Part shown: one piece after another, positions 1-9,788 of the stretch
How positions within the stretch are numbered: the first letter of the stretch is position 1
Layout: the number at the start of each line of letters is the position of its first letter
Source: Lysobacteraceae bacterium NML93-0793
GTDB taxonomy: Bacteria > Pseudomonadota > Gammaproteobacteria > Xanthomonadales > Xanthomonadaceae
Assembly: GCA_002324875.1 (NCBI GenBank)
Contig: NTJG01000002.1
Span: 124,001-188,000, forward strand
Length of the DNA: 64,000 nt
Reading direction: 5' to 3'
Made by a program: the position numbers and the translations under genes
Notes under the pieces: model-generated
What the model was told of the DNA's origin: nothing
The model's database searches: none
What the model saw: the letters and a program-made list of their open reading frames with translations, nothing else

Positions 1-199
1 TCCTCACCACGCGGGAGGGCGCTGGCGCGCGAAGGGCCGTCGCTTCGCGCCCGACCCGCGCGACCGCCATCGGGCGCTCGAACGCCCGACCCGTGACAAC
101 GGACGCCATCGTCCAGGTCCTTCGCGCGCCAGCACGCGGCGGACAGGCATGCGTGCGCACAGAGGCGATAATGTGCCGGCCCCGCACCGACAGCCCGCC

Positions 200-739
200 A
201 TGTCCGCCCACACCTTCCGCCTCGCGACCACCGCCGACGTCCCTGCCCTCGTGGCGCTGGTGACGTCCGCCTACCGAGGCGAATCCAGCCGCAGCGGCTG
301 GACCACCGAGGCCGACCTGCTCGATGGCGCCCGCATCGATCCCGCGCTGCTGGCGCAAGACATCACGCGCGCCGACAGTCGCGTCGCGCTGATCGACGGC
401 GACGACGGCCGCCCGCTCGCGTGCGCGCATGTCGCGATCGAGGACGGCGTCGGCTATTTCGGCATGTTCGCGGTCGATCCCACACGGCAGGGCCGCGGCA
501 CGGGGGACGCCCTGTTGCGCGAGTGCGAGCGCATCGCCCGCGACGACTGGCGACTGCCCGCGATGCGCATGACCGTCATCGATGTGCGCGAGGCCCTGAT
601 CGCGTACTACGTGCGCCGCGGCTACCGCCGCACCGGCATCTGCAAGCCGTTCCCCTACGGCGATACCCGTTTCGGCATCCCGCGGCGCGACGATCTGCGC
701 TTCGAGGTGCTGGAGAAGACCTTCGGAGCTGCAGCATGA
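200..739 (+). CDS. GNAT family N-acetyltransferase
   Basis: Predicted acyl-CoA-dependent acetyltransferase of 179 residues; the substrate cannot be read from sequence. The acetyl-CoA-binding loop of GNAT enzymes (Q/R-x-x-G-x-G/A) is visible as QGRGTG at residues 97-102, after a beta-strand reading YFGMFAVDP. The open frame reaches back to 149, but the first 17 codons look like non-coding sequence, and the ATG at 200 (protein MSAHTFRL) begins the first GNAT strand, so I use it. The stop overlaps the start of the downstream Rieske gene as ATGA, so the two are probably translationally coupled. In related genomes such a pair often follows suf iron-sulfur genes; those would lie left of this window, which is only inference. 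Confidence 0.85.
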   Translation: MSAHTFRLATTADVPALVALVTSAYRGESSRSGWTTEADLLDGARIDPALLAQDITRADSRVALIDGDDGRPLACAHVAIEDGVGYFGMFAVDPTRQGRGTGDALLRECERIARDDWRLPAMRMTVIDVREALIAYYVRRGYRRTGICKPFPYGDTRFGIPRRDDLRFEVLEKTFGAAA

Positions 740-1071
740 GCGAGACCTGGACCTTCGTATGCGCCACCGGCGAGTTGCTGCCCGGCGAGATGCGCATGGC
801 GTTCGACGAAATCACCAGCGTGCCGATCATCGTGTTCAACCTCGATGGCGCGCTCTACGCACTCGAGGACCAGTGCAGCCACGAGGATTTCGGCCTGTCG
901 AGCGGCGGGGCCTTCGACGCGGCTGAAGGCACGGTGGAGTGCGTGCTGCACGGCGCGAAGTTCGACGTGCGCGACGGGCGCGCCCTGTGCGCACCCGCCT
1001 ATGAGCCGGTGGCCAAGTTTCCGGTCAAGGTCGAAGACGGCGGTGTCTGGTGTCGGGATGACCGCACATAG
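736..1071 (+). CDS. Rieske [2Fe-2S] ferredoxin (non-haem iron oxygenase ferredoxin-type)
   Basis: Small soluble Rieske protein of 111 residues, likely an electron carrier. Both halves of the cluster-binding motif are present: C47-x-H49 in CSHEDF and C69-x2-H72 in CVLHGAKFD, so a complete His2Cys2 set is retained. There is no signal peptide or membrane anchor, which fits a cytoplasmic ferredoxin rather than a cytochrome bc1 subunit. The ATG overlaps the stop of the upstream acetyltransferase by four bases (ATGA), indicating one transcript. No oxygenase or reductase partner is encoded nearby, so its electron partner is unknown. Confidence 0.9.
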   Translation: MSETWTFVCATGELLPGEMRMAFDEITSVPIIVFNLDGALYALEDQCSHEDFGLSSGGAFDAAEGTVECVLHGAKFDVRDGRALCAPAYEPVAKFPVKVEDGGVWCRDDRT

Positions 1072-1109
1072 GCGATCCCGGCGTCGACGCTAGCCGGAAT
1101 CGTTCGCCT

Positions 1110-1139
1110 TTGCTTACGAGAACCATTCTCAGTTAAAAT
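1110..1139 (+). promoter_or_regulatory. Fur-box-like operator overlapping a sigma-70-like promoter
   Basis: GAGAA-CCA-TTCTC at 1118-1130 is a perfect inverted repeat matching the core of the ferric uptake regulator box. It lies between a -35-like TTGCTT (1110-1115) and a -10-like TAAAAT (1134-1139) with an 18 bp spacer, so a bound repressor would cover the promoter. The downstream gene is a siderophore-type TonB receptor, the expected Fur target. Start-site position and Fur binding are inference. Confidence 0.7.
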
Positions 1140-1552
1140 TCCGCTCGGGGCAGGGCTCTGACGGAGTGTCGCCGTGCGGCGGATGGGACTGGACAGTGTG
1201 GAACGTAAAGACGGATGCGCGCGGATGTGCGCGCGGTCCGGACGCGCGCCCGTGCGCTGGCGCAACCCGCCTCGTCGACCGCACCCGAGCCGTGCATCGG
1301 TGACGAGGTCGACCTCGCTGACCCAGCATCTGCAGCGGCGGCGCGCGGTACCCGCCCTGCACGCGCAGCGCCCTCCGACGCCTCGCTCGGCGCTCCCGCG
1401 CATTCCCGTGCCGCTCTCGCCCGCGTCCGCCGTCCGGGCCGACCGGAAGGCCGGATCGACCGATCCGCGCGCCGCCTGATCCCGTTCCGACCGCCCTGCT
1501 TCCTCGAAGGCCAGCTGCCGCCAGGCCCCACACAACTGACCGCGAGATGTTC
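1140..1552 (+). other. Long untranslated leader between the iron-regulated promoter and the receptor gene
   Basis: About 400 bases separate the predicted promoter from the receptor start. I see no convincing gene, riboswitch or terminator. An open frame at 1215-1556 (113 codons, Arg/Ala/Pro-rich) ends in an ATGA overlap with the receptor ATG at 1553. Its composition gives no sign of a real protein, so I do not call it, although translational coupling cannot be excluded. Confidence 0.4.
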
Positions 1553-3898
1553 ATGACGACCGCTCTTCCGCTCCGCCGCTCCCTGCTGTCCACTGCCCTG
1601 CTCGGCCTGCTCGCCGCCCCGGCGTGGGCCGCGCCCGATGCGGCGCCCGGTCCCACTGACTTCGACACCATCGTCGTCACTGCCGCCGGCTTCGAGCAGA
1701 AGCTCACCGACGCACCGGCCAGCATCTCCATCGTCACCCGCGAGGAGCTGGAGACGCGGCCCTACACGACGCTGATCGACGCGGTGCGCGACCTCGAAGG
1801 CGTGGACGTGGGCGAAACCTCGGACAAGACGGGTCAGCGCACGATCAGCATCCGCGGCATGGGCGCCGACTACACCCTGGTGCTGATCGACGGCAAGCGG
1901 CAGAACAATCACGGCGACATCTATCCCAACAGCTTCGGCGGCAACCAGTTCAACCACATTCCGCCGCTCGACATGATCGAGCGCATCGAGGTCATCCGTG
2001 GCCCGGCGTCCACGCTCTACGGCGCGGATGCACTGGGCGGCGTCGTCAACATCATCACCCGCAAGGTCTCCGATCGCTGGCGCGGCTCGGTGACCATCGG
2101 CCACGTGTTCCAGGAAGACAGCGCGTTCGGTGACGACTCCACGCTGGACTTCGCACTGAGCGGCCCGCTGGTGCCCGACGTGCTCGGGCTGAGTCTGCGC
2201 GGCTCCCGTTACGAGCGTCGCGCATCCGAGCCCGAGTACGAGGTCATCTACGATCCCTCGGGCACACCCCACGAGCGCGTGCTCGGCTTCGGCGGGGGCG
2301 GCAAGACGGTCGACAACACCAACCGGTCCGCGGGCATCAGCCTCAGCTGGACCCCGACCGACGCACAGAGCGTCGTGCTCGACTACGACACGTCGAAGCA
2401 GATCTACGACAACACGCCCTTCGTCAACAATCTCGGCACGCTGGCCTATCCGCTGGGCACCGTCGATGGCATCACCGGCATCTGGCGGGCCGCGCCCCAG
2501 GTCGGCTACGTCGCGAGCCAGAAGTTCACCCGCGACCAGTGGTCGATCACCCACCAGGGGCAGTGGGCGTTCGGCAACAGCTACGTGGCGCTGTCACGCG
2601 TCGACAGCGCCAATCTCGGCCGGACGATGCCGTTCACTGTGGAAGAACGACTGCTGCACCGCCAGGTATTCCAGGGCACCGGCCCCTACGCGGGCCTGAG
2701 CGTCGCCCGACGCCGCGCGATCGCCGAAGACCTCTTTCTGCCGCGGCCCGGGCGCACGATGGAAAGCCGGCAGTCCACGCTGGACGCCAAGCTCGACATT
2801 CCGGTCGAGGATTTCGGCGGCAGCCACCACCTGGTGGTCGGTGGCCAATTCATCGACGGTGAACTCGAGGACGGCGTCTTCGGCATGGAAAACGGCGGTT
2901 TCGGCGACGGCACCGTGGAAACGCACCGGATGTGGTCGGTGTTCGCCGAAGACAACTGGAGTCCCGTCGATCCATTGACCCTGACCTTCGGACTGCGTTA
3001 CGACGATCACAACCGGTTCGGCGGCCAGCTCAGCCCGCGCGTGTACGCGGTCTACGATCTCGCGCCGAACTGGACGCTCAAGGGCGGCGTCAGCACCGGC
3101 TACAAGACGCCCAAGACCACCGATCTCTACGACGGCATCACCGGCTTCGGCGCACAGGGCACGGTCCCCTTCGTCGGCAATCCCGATCTCCAGCCCGAAA
3201 CCAGCGTCAACAGCGAGGTCGCGCTGTACTGGACGGCGGCCGATGGCGGACACAACTTCAACATCACCGCCTTCCGCAACGACTTCAAGGACAAGATCGA
3301 CAGCGGCGAAACCACCTTGAGCTGTGAGCAGACCGGCGGCGTGCGCCCCTGCGTGAACCTCGGGGATTTCGGCCTGCTCGGTTACGGCACCTACGCGCAG
3401 AGGATCAACATCGACGAAGCGAAGATCCGCGGCGTGGAAGTCGCCGGCCGCTACCGGATCGCCGAGCCGCTGTCGCTGCGCGCCAACTACACCTACACCG
3501 ACAGCGAACAGACTACGGGCCCGAACGCCGGCCAACCGCTCGCGCAGTCCGCGCGCCACATGGCCAATGCGACGCTGGACTGGACGCTCAGCGACGCGGT
3601 CAGCCTGCAACTCACCACTGAATCCCGCTCCAGACGCTTCCGCAACGCGGTGGATGCCGACGGCAACCTGCTCTTCTACAAGAGCTACAACGTCCTGCAC
3701 CTCGGCGCGCAGTACCGGCTCAATGAGCACGTCGCGATCAACGCGCGCGTCAACAACCTGCTGGACGAAGACTTCACCAGCTTCAGCACGAGCTTCACCG
3801 CCAATCCCGACGGCAGCTACACCCCGGTCTATACCGACGACTACAACAACAAGGACAAGGCGCGCAGCTACTGGCTGTCGTTGAACGTCTCGTTCTGA
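1553..3898 (+). CDS. TonB-dependent outer-membrane receptor (ferric siderophore/catecholate type)
   Basis: Outer-membrane beta-barrel receptor importing an iron chelate with TonB energy. From the ATG at 1553 it is 781 residues; an ATG two codons upstream (1547) is equally possible. A signal peptide ends at about residue 26 (AWA-A). A TonB box (DTIVVTA) follows at residues 38-44, then the plug domain with IRGMG and VEVIRGPASTLYGADALGGVVNI-type motifs split across roughly residues 95-170. A 22-stranded barrel ends in the terminal phenylalanine (SLNVSF) recognised by the BAM machinery. The plug resembles the FepA/CirA/IrgA group. A Fur-type operator lies about 420 bases upstream. No siderophore biosynthesis or TonB/ExbBD genes are adjacent, so the ligand is unknown. 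Confidence 0.93.
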   Translation: MTTALPLRRSLLSTALLGLLAAPAWAAPDAAPGPTDFDTIVVTAAGFEQKLTDAPASISIVTREELETRPYTTLIDAVRDLEGVDVGETSDKTGQRTISIRGMGADYTLVLIDGKRQNNHGDIYPNSFGGNQFNHIPPLDMIERIEVIRGPASTLYGADALGGVVNIITRKVSDRWRGSVTIGHVFQEDSAFGDDSTLDFALSGPLVPDVLGLSLRGSRYERRASEPEYEVIYDPSGTPHERVLGFGGGGKTVDNTNRSAGISLSWTPTDAQSVVLDYDTSKQIYDNTPFVNNLGTLAYPLGTVDGITGIWRAAPQVGYVASQKFTRDQWSITHQGQWAFGNSYVALSRVDSANLGRTMPFTVEERLLHRQVFQGTGPYAGLSVARRRAIAEDLFLPRPGRTMESRQSTLDAKLDIPVEDFGGSHHLVVGGQFIDGELEDGVFGMENGGFGDGTVETHRMWSVFAEDNWSPVDPLTLTFGLRYDDHNRFGGQLSPRVYAVYDLAPNWTLKGGVSTGYKTPKTTDLYDGITGFGAQGTVPFVGNPDLQPETSVNSEVALYWTAADGGHNFNITAFRNDFKDKIDSGETTLSCEQTGGVRPCVNLGDFGLLGYGTYAQRINIDEAKIRGVEVAGRYRIAEPLSLRANYTYTDSEQTTGPNAGQPLAQSARHMANATLDWTLSDAVSLQLTTESRSRRFRNAVDADGNLLFYKSYNVLHLGAQYRLNEHVAINARVNNLLDEDFTSFSTSFTANPDGSYTPVYTDDYNNKDKARSYWLSLNVSF

Positions 3899-3932
3899 AG
3901 CGCGTCGCCTCGCGCGGCAGTCGCGGGCGCCG

Positions 3933-4553
3933 TCAGTCGGCGGGATCCAGCCTGACCAGGTAGATCTCGCCGCCGCCGTCGAGCGCGTGACGCGTGCGCC
4001 CGTCGGACGCGCCCAGGCAGGCGGTGTCCCCGGCCGAGAGCAGGACGCGCGCTTCGCCGTCGCCGACGTACGCATGACCGGCGAGCACGTGCAGCAGCCA
4101 GCGGCTGTCCGGATCCACGAAGACCACCATGGTCCCCACGAGCGGGCGATGCCAGCTCGCGGCCCGGATCCGGTCGCGCCGCCACATGAGGTTGAGGACC
4201 TCCACCCGCCCGTCGATCAGAGAAGCCGAGGTGGCGGCCTCGCCGTCGAATCGCCGGCGGCCGAACGGAGGGAGGAGCGCCGACGCGTCCCCCGGTTCGA
4301 TCTGCAGTCGCAGGCCCTCGCCACGCAGCAGAAGGCACTCGCGCTCGATCCCTGCAAACGAGGAAAACGGACCATCGCACTCGATATCGGCGATCGAGAT
4401 CCGCCAGTCCCACATGGACGCCGCTGACGGCGACTCACCGGTCGCTTCCGTCGACGGCCACGACATGATCTCGCGGGTCCAGCCCGCGCCGTTACGCCAG
4501 CGGACGCGCCGGGCCGCTTGAGCAGGGCAGAAAATGACGGGCGCTACGGACAT
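3933..4553 (-). CDS. HutD/Ves family protein
   Basis: Cupin-like protein of 206 residues matching the HutD/Ves family through the opening WRNGAGWTREI and the central WDWRISIADIECDGPFSSFAGIERECLLL region, given here only by position (residues about 18-80). Family members are associated with histidine utilisation or cold response, but no hut genes are present here and the biochemical role is not established. The gene stands alone on the minus strand, convergent with the receptor gene (35 bp gap). Its ATG at 4553 is followed upstream by a 14 bp palindrome at 4604-4617. Confidence 0.85.
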   Translation of the reverse strand: MSVAPVIFCPAQAARRVRWRNGAGWTREIMSWPSTEATGESPSAASMWDWRISIADIECDGPFSSFAGIERECLLLRGEGLRLQIEPGDASALLPPFGRRRFDGEAATSASLIDGRVEVLNLMWRRDRIRAASWHRPLVGTMVVFVDPDSRWLLHVLAGHAYVGDGEARVLLSAGDTACLGASDGRTRHALDGGGEIYLVRLDPAD

Positions 4554-4603
4554 CGCACGAGTCTAGCGTCCGCCGGAGACGCCGGCGCGCCGACAACCGG
4601 CAT

Positions 4604-4617
4604 CGAACCCGGGTTCG
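4604..4617. promoter_or_regulatory. 14 bp perfect palindrome upstream of hutD
   Basis: CGAACCCGGGTTCG is a perfect palindrome 51-64 bases upstream of the hutD-like start codon, in the 267 bp gap between that gene and the comEA-like gene. Its position would suit an operator. It could also arise by chance in GC-rich DNA, and I recognise no regulator for it. Confidence 0.3.
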
Positions 4618-4820
4618 GTCGCGCGGTTCGCACTCCGGCCCTGCGTTTCGAGCGACCGATCGGCCCACAACGAGGTCGCCCACCCGCGCGTCCATTGCGG
4701 GGTGGGCAACGAGTACATCCATGTAGTCGGCGTCCTGCCGGATCCGGGGAGCGTCCTGCTCCTCGACTGCCGCCGCCACCTCCTGTGTCGACGACAAACG
4801 AGCGATGGATCAGTGCTACA

Positions 4821-5186
4821 TCAACGCTGCGGCGCCGTCCTGGCCGCGGCTTTAGCGGCGGGTGCACGGTTCGCCGCCGGACGCTGGGCCGCAGCCGCAG
4901 CGCGGGGGGCGCCGATTTCGATCCGGTCGCGGTTGACCTCGACGGTCCGCAGCCCGATGCCCTTCACCGTGGCGAGTTGCTCGATGCTGCGAAACGGGCC
5001 GTTCTCGGCGCGATGGGCCACGATGGCCTCGGCCTTGGCCTGGCCGACGTTGTGAAGCACACGGGCCAGCGTGGCGGCGTCGGCGGTGTTGACGTTGACC
5101 TTCTCGGTGCCATTGGAGGCGAAGGCGGACCCTGCGAGCAGCAGGGACAGGCAGAGCGACACGAGGTACGCGGTGAGCGATTTCAT
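4821..5186 (-). CDS. ComEA-like helix-hairpin-helix DNA-binding protein
   Basis: Secreted or periplasmic protein of 121 residues. A signal peptide (MKSLTAYLVSLCLSLLLAG..., cleaved near SAFA-S) is followed by a helix-hairpin-helix pair of the ComEA type: VNVNTADAATLARVL, then GQAKAEAIVAHR and IEQLATVKGIG. Such proteins bind incoming double-stranded DNA in the periplasm during natural transformation. The C-terminus is an Ala/Arg/Pro-rich basic tail. I chose the ATG at 5186 because it begins the signal peptide and has AAGGA about ten bases upstream; the frame extends to 5237 without support. It stands alone, and type IV pilus retraction genes lie elsewhere in the window. Confidence 0.85.
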   Translation of the reverse strand: MKSLTAYLVSLCLSLLLAGSAFASNGTEKVNVNTADAATLARVLHNVGQAKAEAIVAHRAENGPFRSIEQLATVKGIGLRTVEVNRDRIEIGAPRAAAAAQRPAANRAPAAKAAARTAPQR

Positions 5187-5331
5187 GACCTGATTCCTTG
5201 GTGTTGGGTGGGATTCCTTTCCCCGACTGGCGAACATTCGTCCATGCCGGTCATGCCAGTCTTCCCAACGCCATGAACGCAGCCTATCCGTCCGCGCGCC
5301 GAACCGGAGCCGGACAAGCCCCTACCCCTTT

Positions 5332-5347
5332 GTAGGAAATTTCCTAC
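5332..5347. promoter_or_regulatory. 16 bp perfect palindrome between comEA-like and M20 peptidase genes
   Basis: GTAGGAAATTTCCTAC is a perfect palindrome in the 208 bp divergent intergenic region, 48 bases before the M20 peptidase ATG. A further CCTAC half-site sits just upstream (5320-5324). This looks like a regulator operator for one or both divergent genes. I could not match it to a known regulator. Confidence 0.5.
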
Positions 5348-5394
5348 CTGCGTCACCGCGCTAGAATGGCCTGATTACCGCCGTGGAGCAGGCT

Positions 5395-6915
<1,521 letters not shown>

Positions 6916-7146
6916 GCAAATCGATGTCTGCATAGTGGGTTTCTCGCCCGGGTTGGCCGGGTGCGCGGTCGGCTATCGCCGTGCTGCGGTACGAAGGCGT
7001 CGTTCGCCGCCGCGGCACGCGGCGTGCTCCAGAACCGCGCCGCGAACCCGTGTCACGCCCGCGCCGGCTCTCCTGCACGGCCGCTACCCGAGTCATGCCA
7101 TGAATCTTCAGCAGAACCGTCAGCTCTCCCTCGCGAAATTGTCGCA

Positions 7147-7848
7147 ATGCGCGCACTGATCTTCGCCGCAGGCGTCGGCGAGCGCATGCGGCCCCTGACC
7201 GATACGACACCGAAGCCGCTTCTGCAGGTAGGCGGGTCGCCATTGATCGTGTGGCATCTGCGCAGGCTCGCCGCGATCGGCGTGCGCGACGTGGTCATCA
7301 ATACCTCCTGGCTCGCCGGATGCTTCGCGCCGGTGCTGGGCGACGGATCGATGTTCGGCCTGCGGGTGCACCTCGTGTACGAGGGCGAGACGCCGCTCGA
7401 GACCGGCGGCGGGATGCTGCATGCGCTGCCGCTGCTGGGCGATGCCCCCTTCATCGCCGTCAGTGGCGACACCTGGACCGATTTCGATTTCGCGCAGCTG
7501 CGCCTGGCGCCGGAGGACGAGGCCCAGCTGGTGCTGGTGGACAACCCGCCGCATCACCCCCTCGGTGATTTCGTGCTCGATGCCGGACGTGTCCACGATG
7601 CGCGCGGTGACGACGAACGACTGACGTTCGCCGGAATCGGGCTGTATCGGCCGAGCCTGCTCGAACACTGGCACTCGGCCGTGGGCGACGAGCCCGGCAC
7701 GCAGGCCCGACCGCCCCGCTTCAAGCTGGCGCCCCTGTTGCGCGCGGCGATGGCGGTGGGCCGCGTGGGCGGCGTGCACCACACGGGCGCTTGGACCGAT
7801 GTCGGCACGCCCCAGCGACTCGCGGAGCTGGACGCGTCCCTGCGCTGA
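7147..7848 (+). CDS. murU: N-acetylmuramate alpha-1-phosphate uridylyltransferase
   Basis: Nucleotidyltransferase of 233 residues. The N-terminus has the sugar-nucleotide signature A-G-x-G-x-R-M-x-P-L-T-x-x-x-P-K-P-L (from FAAGVGERM), followed by ETGGG and VSGDTW, which place it in the MurU/NTP-transferase family. MurU makes UDP-MurNAc from MurNAc-1-phosphate in peptidoglycan recycling, bypassing the fosfomycin-sensitive MurA step. In Pseudomonas it sits next to the kinase gene amgK; no such gene is adjacent here, and 231 bases without a gene separate it from the M20 peptidase. The frame is open further upstream, but MRALIFAAG is the natural start. A mannose-1-phosphate guanylyltransferase is a less likely alternative. 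Confidence 0.85.
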   Translation: MRALIFAAGVGERMRPLTDTTPKPLLQVGGSPLIVWHLRRLAAIGVRDVVINTSWLAGCFAPVLGDGSMFGLRVHLVYEGETPLETGGGMLHALPLLGDAPFIAVSGDTWTDFDFAQLRLAPEDEAQLVLVDNPPHHPLGDFVLDAGRVHDARGDDERLTFAGIGLYRPSLLEHWHSAVGDEPGTQARPPRFKLAPLLRAAMAVGRVGGVHHTGAWTDVGTPQRLAELDASLR

Positions 7849-7857
7849 GATGCCGGA

Positions 7858-8583
7858 TCAGCGGGTGCCGGCGCGTCCGTCATCGTCGGCGAGCACCTGG
7901 CGCACGAACGGCACGGTCAAGCGACGCTGGGAGGCCAGCGAGGCGCGATCCAGTCGATCGAGCAGGGCCGTCAGCGCCGGCACGTCGCGATCGACCCGGC
8001 GCAGCAGCCAGTCGATCGTCGCCGGGTCGAGCTGCAAGCCGCGGCGATCCGCACGCAGGCGCAGCAATTCGTGCCGGCCCGCGTCGTCGAGCTGGGGCAG
8101 GCTCACGTGCACACTCTGCGCCAGGCGCGAACGCAGATCCGGCAGCACCAGGCCGAGCGCATCCGGCGCCTCGCTGGCGGTGTAGAGCACGCTGCGTCCC
8201 GCGTCGTGGGCGCGGTTGTGGAGATCGAACAGCGCGATCTCCTCGGCGCGATCGCCGGCGATACAGTCGAGGCCATCGACTGCGATCACATCGGCGCGAT
8301 GCGCGGCCTCGCAGGCGTCGCGCAGGCGACCGGCGACACTGCGCAGGGGGAGATACGCCGCGGTTCGCCCGAGACGCTCCGCTTCCGCGCAGATGCCGAT
8401 CGCCAGATGGGTTTTCCCGGTGCCCGGCGGGCCCGCCACGTACAGCGCGCGTCGCACACCGGCCAGCGCGAAATCACGCAGCTGGGCGGTGAGTGCGGGG
8501 GCATCGACGACCAGGGTGTCGAGTCGCTGGTCGGGCGGGTAGCGCAGTGCCAGCGGCAGTTGCGGAGATGAAGCGGTCATCAT
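7858..8583 (-). CDS. hda: DnaA regulatory inactivator Hda
   Basis: DnaA-related AAA+ protein of 241 residues. The N-terminal PQLPLAL fits the sliding-clamp-binding motif Hda uses to stimulate DnaA-ATP hydrolysis after initiation. A Walker A motif (GPPGTGKTHLA, near residue 50), a Walker B region (IAVDGLDCI) and the sensor/arginine-finger segment (LPDLRSRL) follow. It lacks the DNA-binding domain IV of DnaA. Two adjacent ATG codons (8583, 8580) are possible starts. It is followed by nothing in the same strand and lies five bases after the permease gene, so the two share an operon, an arrangement I believe is common in xanthomonads. A DnaA-box cluster lies at 55 kb. Confidence 0.88.
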   Translation of the reverse strand: MMTASSPQLPLALRYPPDQRLDTLVVDAPALTAQLRDFALAGVRRALYVAGPPGTGKTHLAIGICAEAERLGRTAAYLPLRSVAGRLRDACEAAHRADVIAVDGLDCIAGDRAEEIALFDLHNRAHDAGRSVLYTASEAPDALGLVLPDLRSRLAQSVHVSLPQLDDAGRHELLRLRADRRGLQLDPATIDWLLRRVDRDVPALTALLDRLDRASLASQRRLTVPFVRQVLADDDGRAGTR

Positions 8584-8588
8584 CGAAC

Positions 8589-9755
8589 TCAGGAACCACT
8601 CCCGCCCTTGGTGTCGGACGTCACGATCAGGGGCGTGTGGGCCAGCTCGATTTCCGGTTTGTCGCCCGCGTACAGGCGACTGTGGGTGTAGCGCTCGTGC
8701 GCGTAGCGCAGCAGCACGTTGCCGACTGCCGCCACCGGCAGGGCCAGCAGCATGCCGAGAAAGCCGAACAGCTGGCCGCCCGCCAGCACCGCGAAGATCA
8801 CCGCGACCGGATGCAGGCCGATGCGATCGCCGACCAGGCGCGGCGTCAGGACGTAGCTTTCGACGAGCTGGCCGACAGTGAACACCACGCCGATCAGGAT
8901 CAGCAGCTGCCAGTCGAAGCCCTGGGCCTGGACGATGGCGGCGATCAGCGCGAGCGCGATGCCCACGGTCGCGCCGAGATACGGAATGAAGCTGATCAGG
9001 CCGGCCACCATGCCGATCAGCAGTCCGAGCCGCAGCCCGACCAGCGACATGCCGACGGCGTAGATCGCGCCCTGCCCCAGCATGACCAGGAACTGGCCGC
9101 GAAGGAAACCGCCCAGCGATTCGCTGGTCTCCCGCGCGAGGCGTGTCGCGGTACCGATGTGGTCGCGCGGCACGAGCGAGGCGCAGCGCTCGATCAGCAG
9201 GTCCCAGTCGCGCATGAAGTAGAACGCGAGAATCGGCACCAGTACCAGGTTGATCACCAGCGCAAGGATCGCGAAGCCCGAGCGCGAGACATAGGCGAGC
9301 ACGGTTGCCGCCACGCCACCGGCCTGCTGCCAATGCCCACGGATGAGCTCGATCAAGCGTTCGGTGTCGAGCCAGGACACGACTTCGTAGCCGGTGCGCT
9401 GTTCGATCCACGGCAGCGCGGTGCCGAGCAGCCAGTCGCGGTACTCGGGCAGGCTGTCGATGAGGGTGACGATCTGCCGCTCGACCATCGGCACCAGAAT
9501 GATGAGCACCAAGGCGACCAGCAGCGTCATCAGCGTGAAGACCAGGGTCACCGCGACCGCGCGTGAACGCCCGCGGCGCTCGAGGCGGTCGACCATCGGA
9601 TCGCCCAGCCAGCCGATCAGCGCGGCCAGCACGAACGGCGTCAGCACCGGGCCGAGCAGCCAGACCACCCAGCCGACGGCAAAGGCCACCAGGCCCCATT
9701 GCAGGCGCCTGAGAAAACGCGCGATGTCGGCATTCGCGGGATCGTGCTGGATCAT
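8589..9755 (-). CDS. AI-2E family transporter (PerM/YdiK-like permease)
   Basis: Integral membrane protein of 388 residues. Hydrophobic segments occur in the pattern of the AI-2E/PerM family: two near the N-terminus, one around LVFTLMTLLVALVLIILV, a large soluble loop, then a run of helices in the second half containing the family region around LISFIPYLGATVGI. Members are proposed exporters, in some cases of autoinducer-2, but the substrate is usually unknown. It is co-oriented with hda and the upstream DUF2066 gene, with gaps of 5 and 33 bases, so probably one operon. Confidence 0.88.
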   Translation of the reverse strand: MIQHDPANADIARFLRRLQWGLVAFAVGWVVWLLGPVLTPFVLAALIGWLGDPMVDRLERRGRSRAVAVTLVFTLMTLLVALVLIILVPMVERQIVTLIDSLPEYRDWLLGTALPWIEQRTGYEVVSWLDTERLIELIRGHWQQAGGVAATVLAYVSRSGFAILALVINLVLVPILAFYFMRDWDLLIERCASLVPRDHIGTATRLARETSESLGGFLRGQFLVMLGQGAIYAVGMSLVGLRLGLLIGMVAGLISFIPYLGATVGIALALIAAIVQAQGFDWQLLILIGVVFTVGQLVESYVLTPRLVGDRIGLHPVAVIFAVLAGGQLFGFLGMLLALPVAAVGNVLLRYAHERYTHSRLYAGDKPEIELAHTPLIVTSDTKGGSGS

Positions 9756-9788
9756 GCTGGGGTCCTGGCGCAGCGGCGGTAATCGAAA

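Noticed and set aside
1215-1556. 113-codon open frame ending in an ATGA overlap with the TonB receptor start
   Set aside because: Arg/Ala/Pro-rich composition without known domain or ribosome-binding site; open frames of this size are common by chance in GC-rich DNA. Kept only as a finding about the leader.
1133-2554. 473-codon frame antisense to the TonB receptor
   Set aside because: Shadow frame of a real gene; its product has no domain and the plus strand carries clear receptor motifs.
4600-4625. tRNA-like T-loop (GTTCGA-like) sequence upstream of hutD
   Set aside because: It is explained by the palindrome CGAACCCGGGTTCG; no acceptor or anticodon stems can be folded around it.
5332-5347. 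Palindrome as an NtcA-type (GTA-N8-TAC) or GTAG-headed REP site
   Set aside because: The spacing is ten bases rather than eight, NtcA is cyanobacterial, and the palindrome lacks the GC-rich stem of GTAG-type REP elements.
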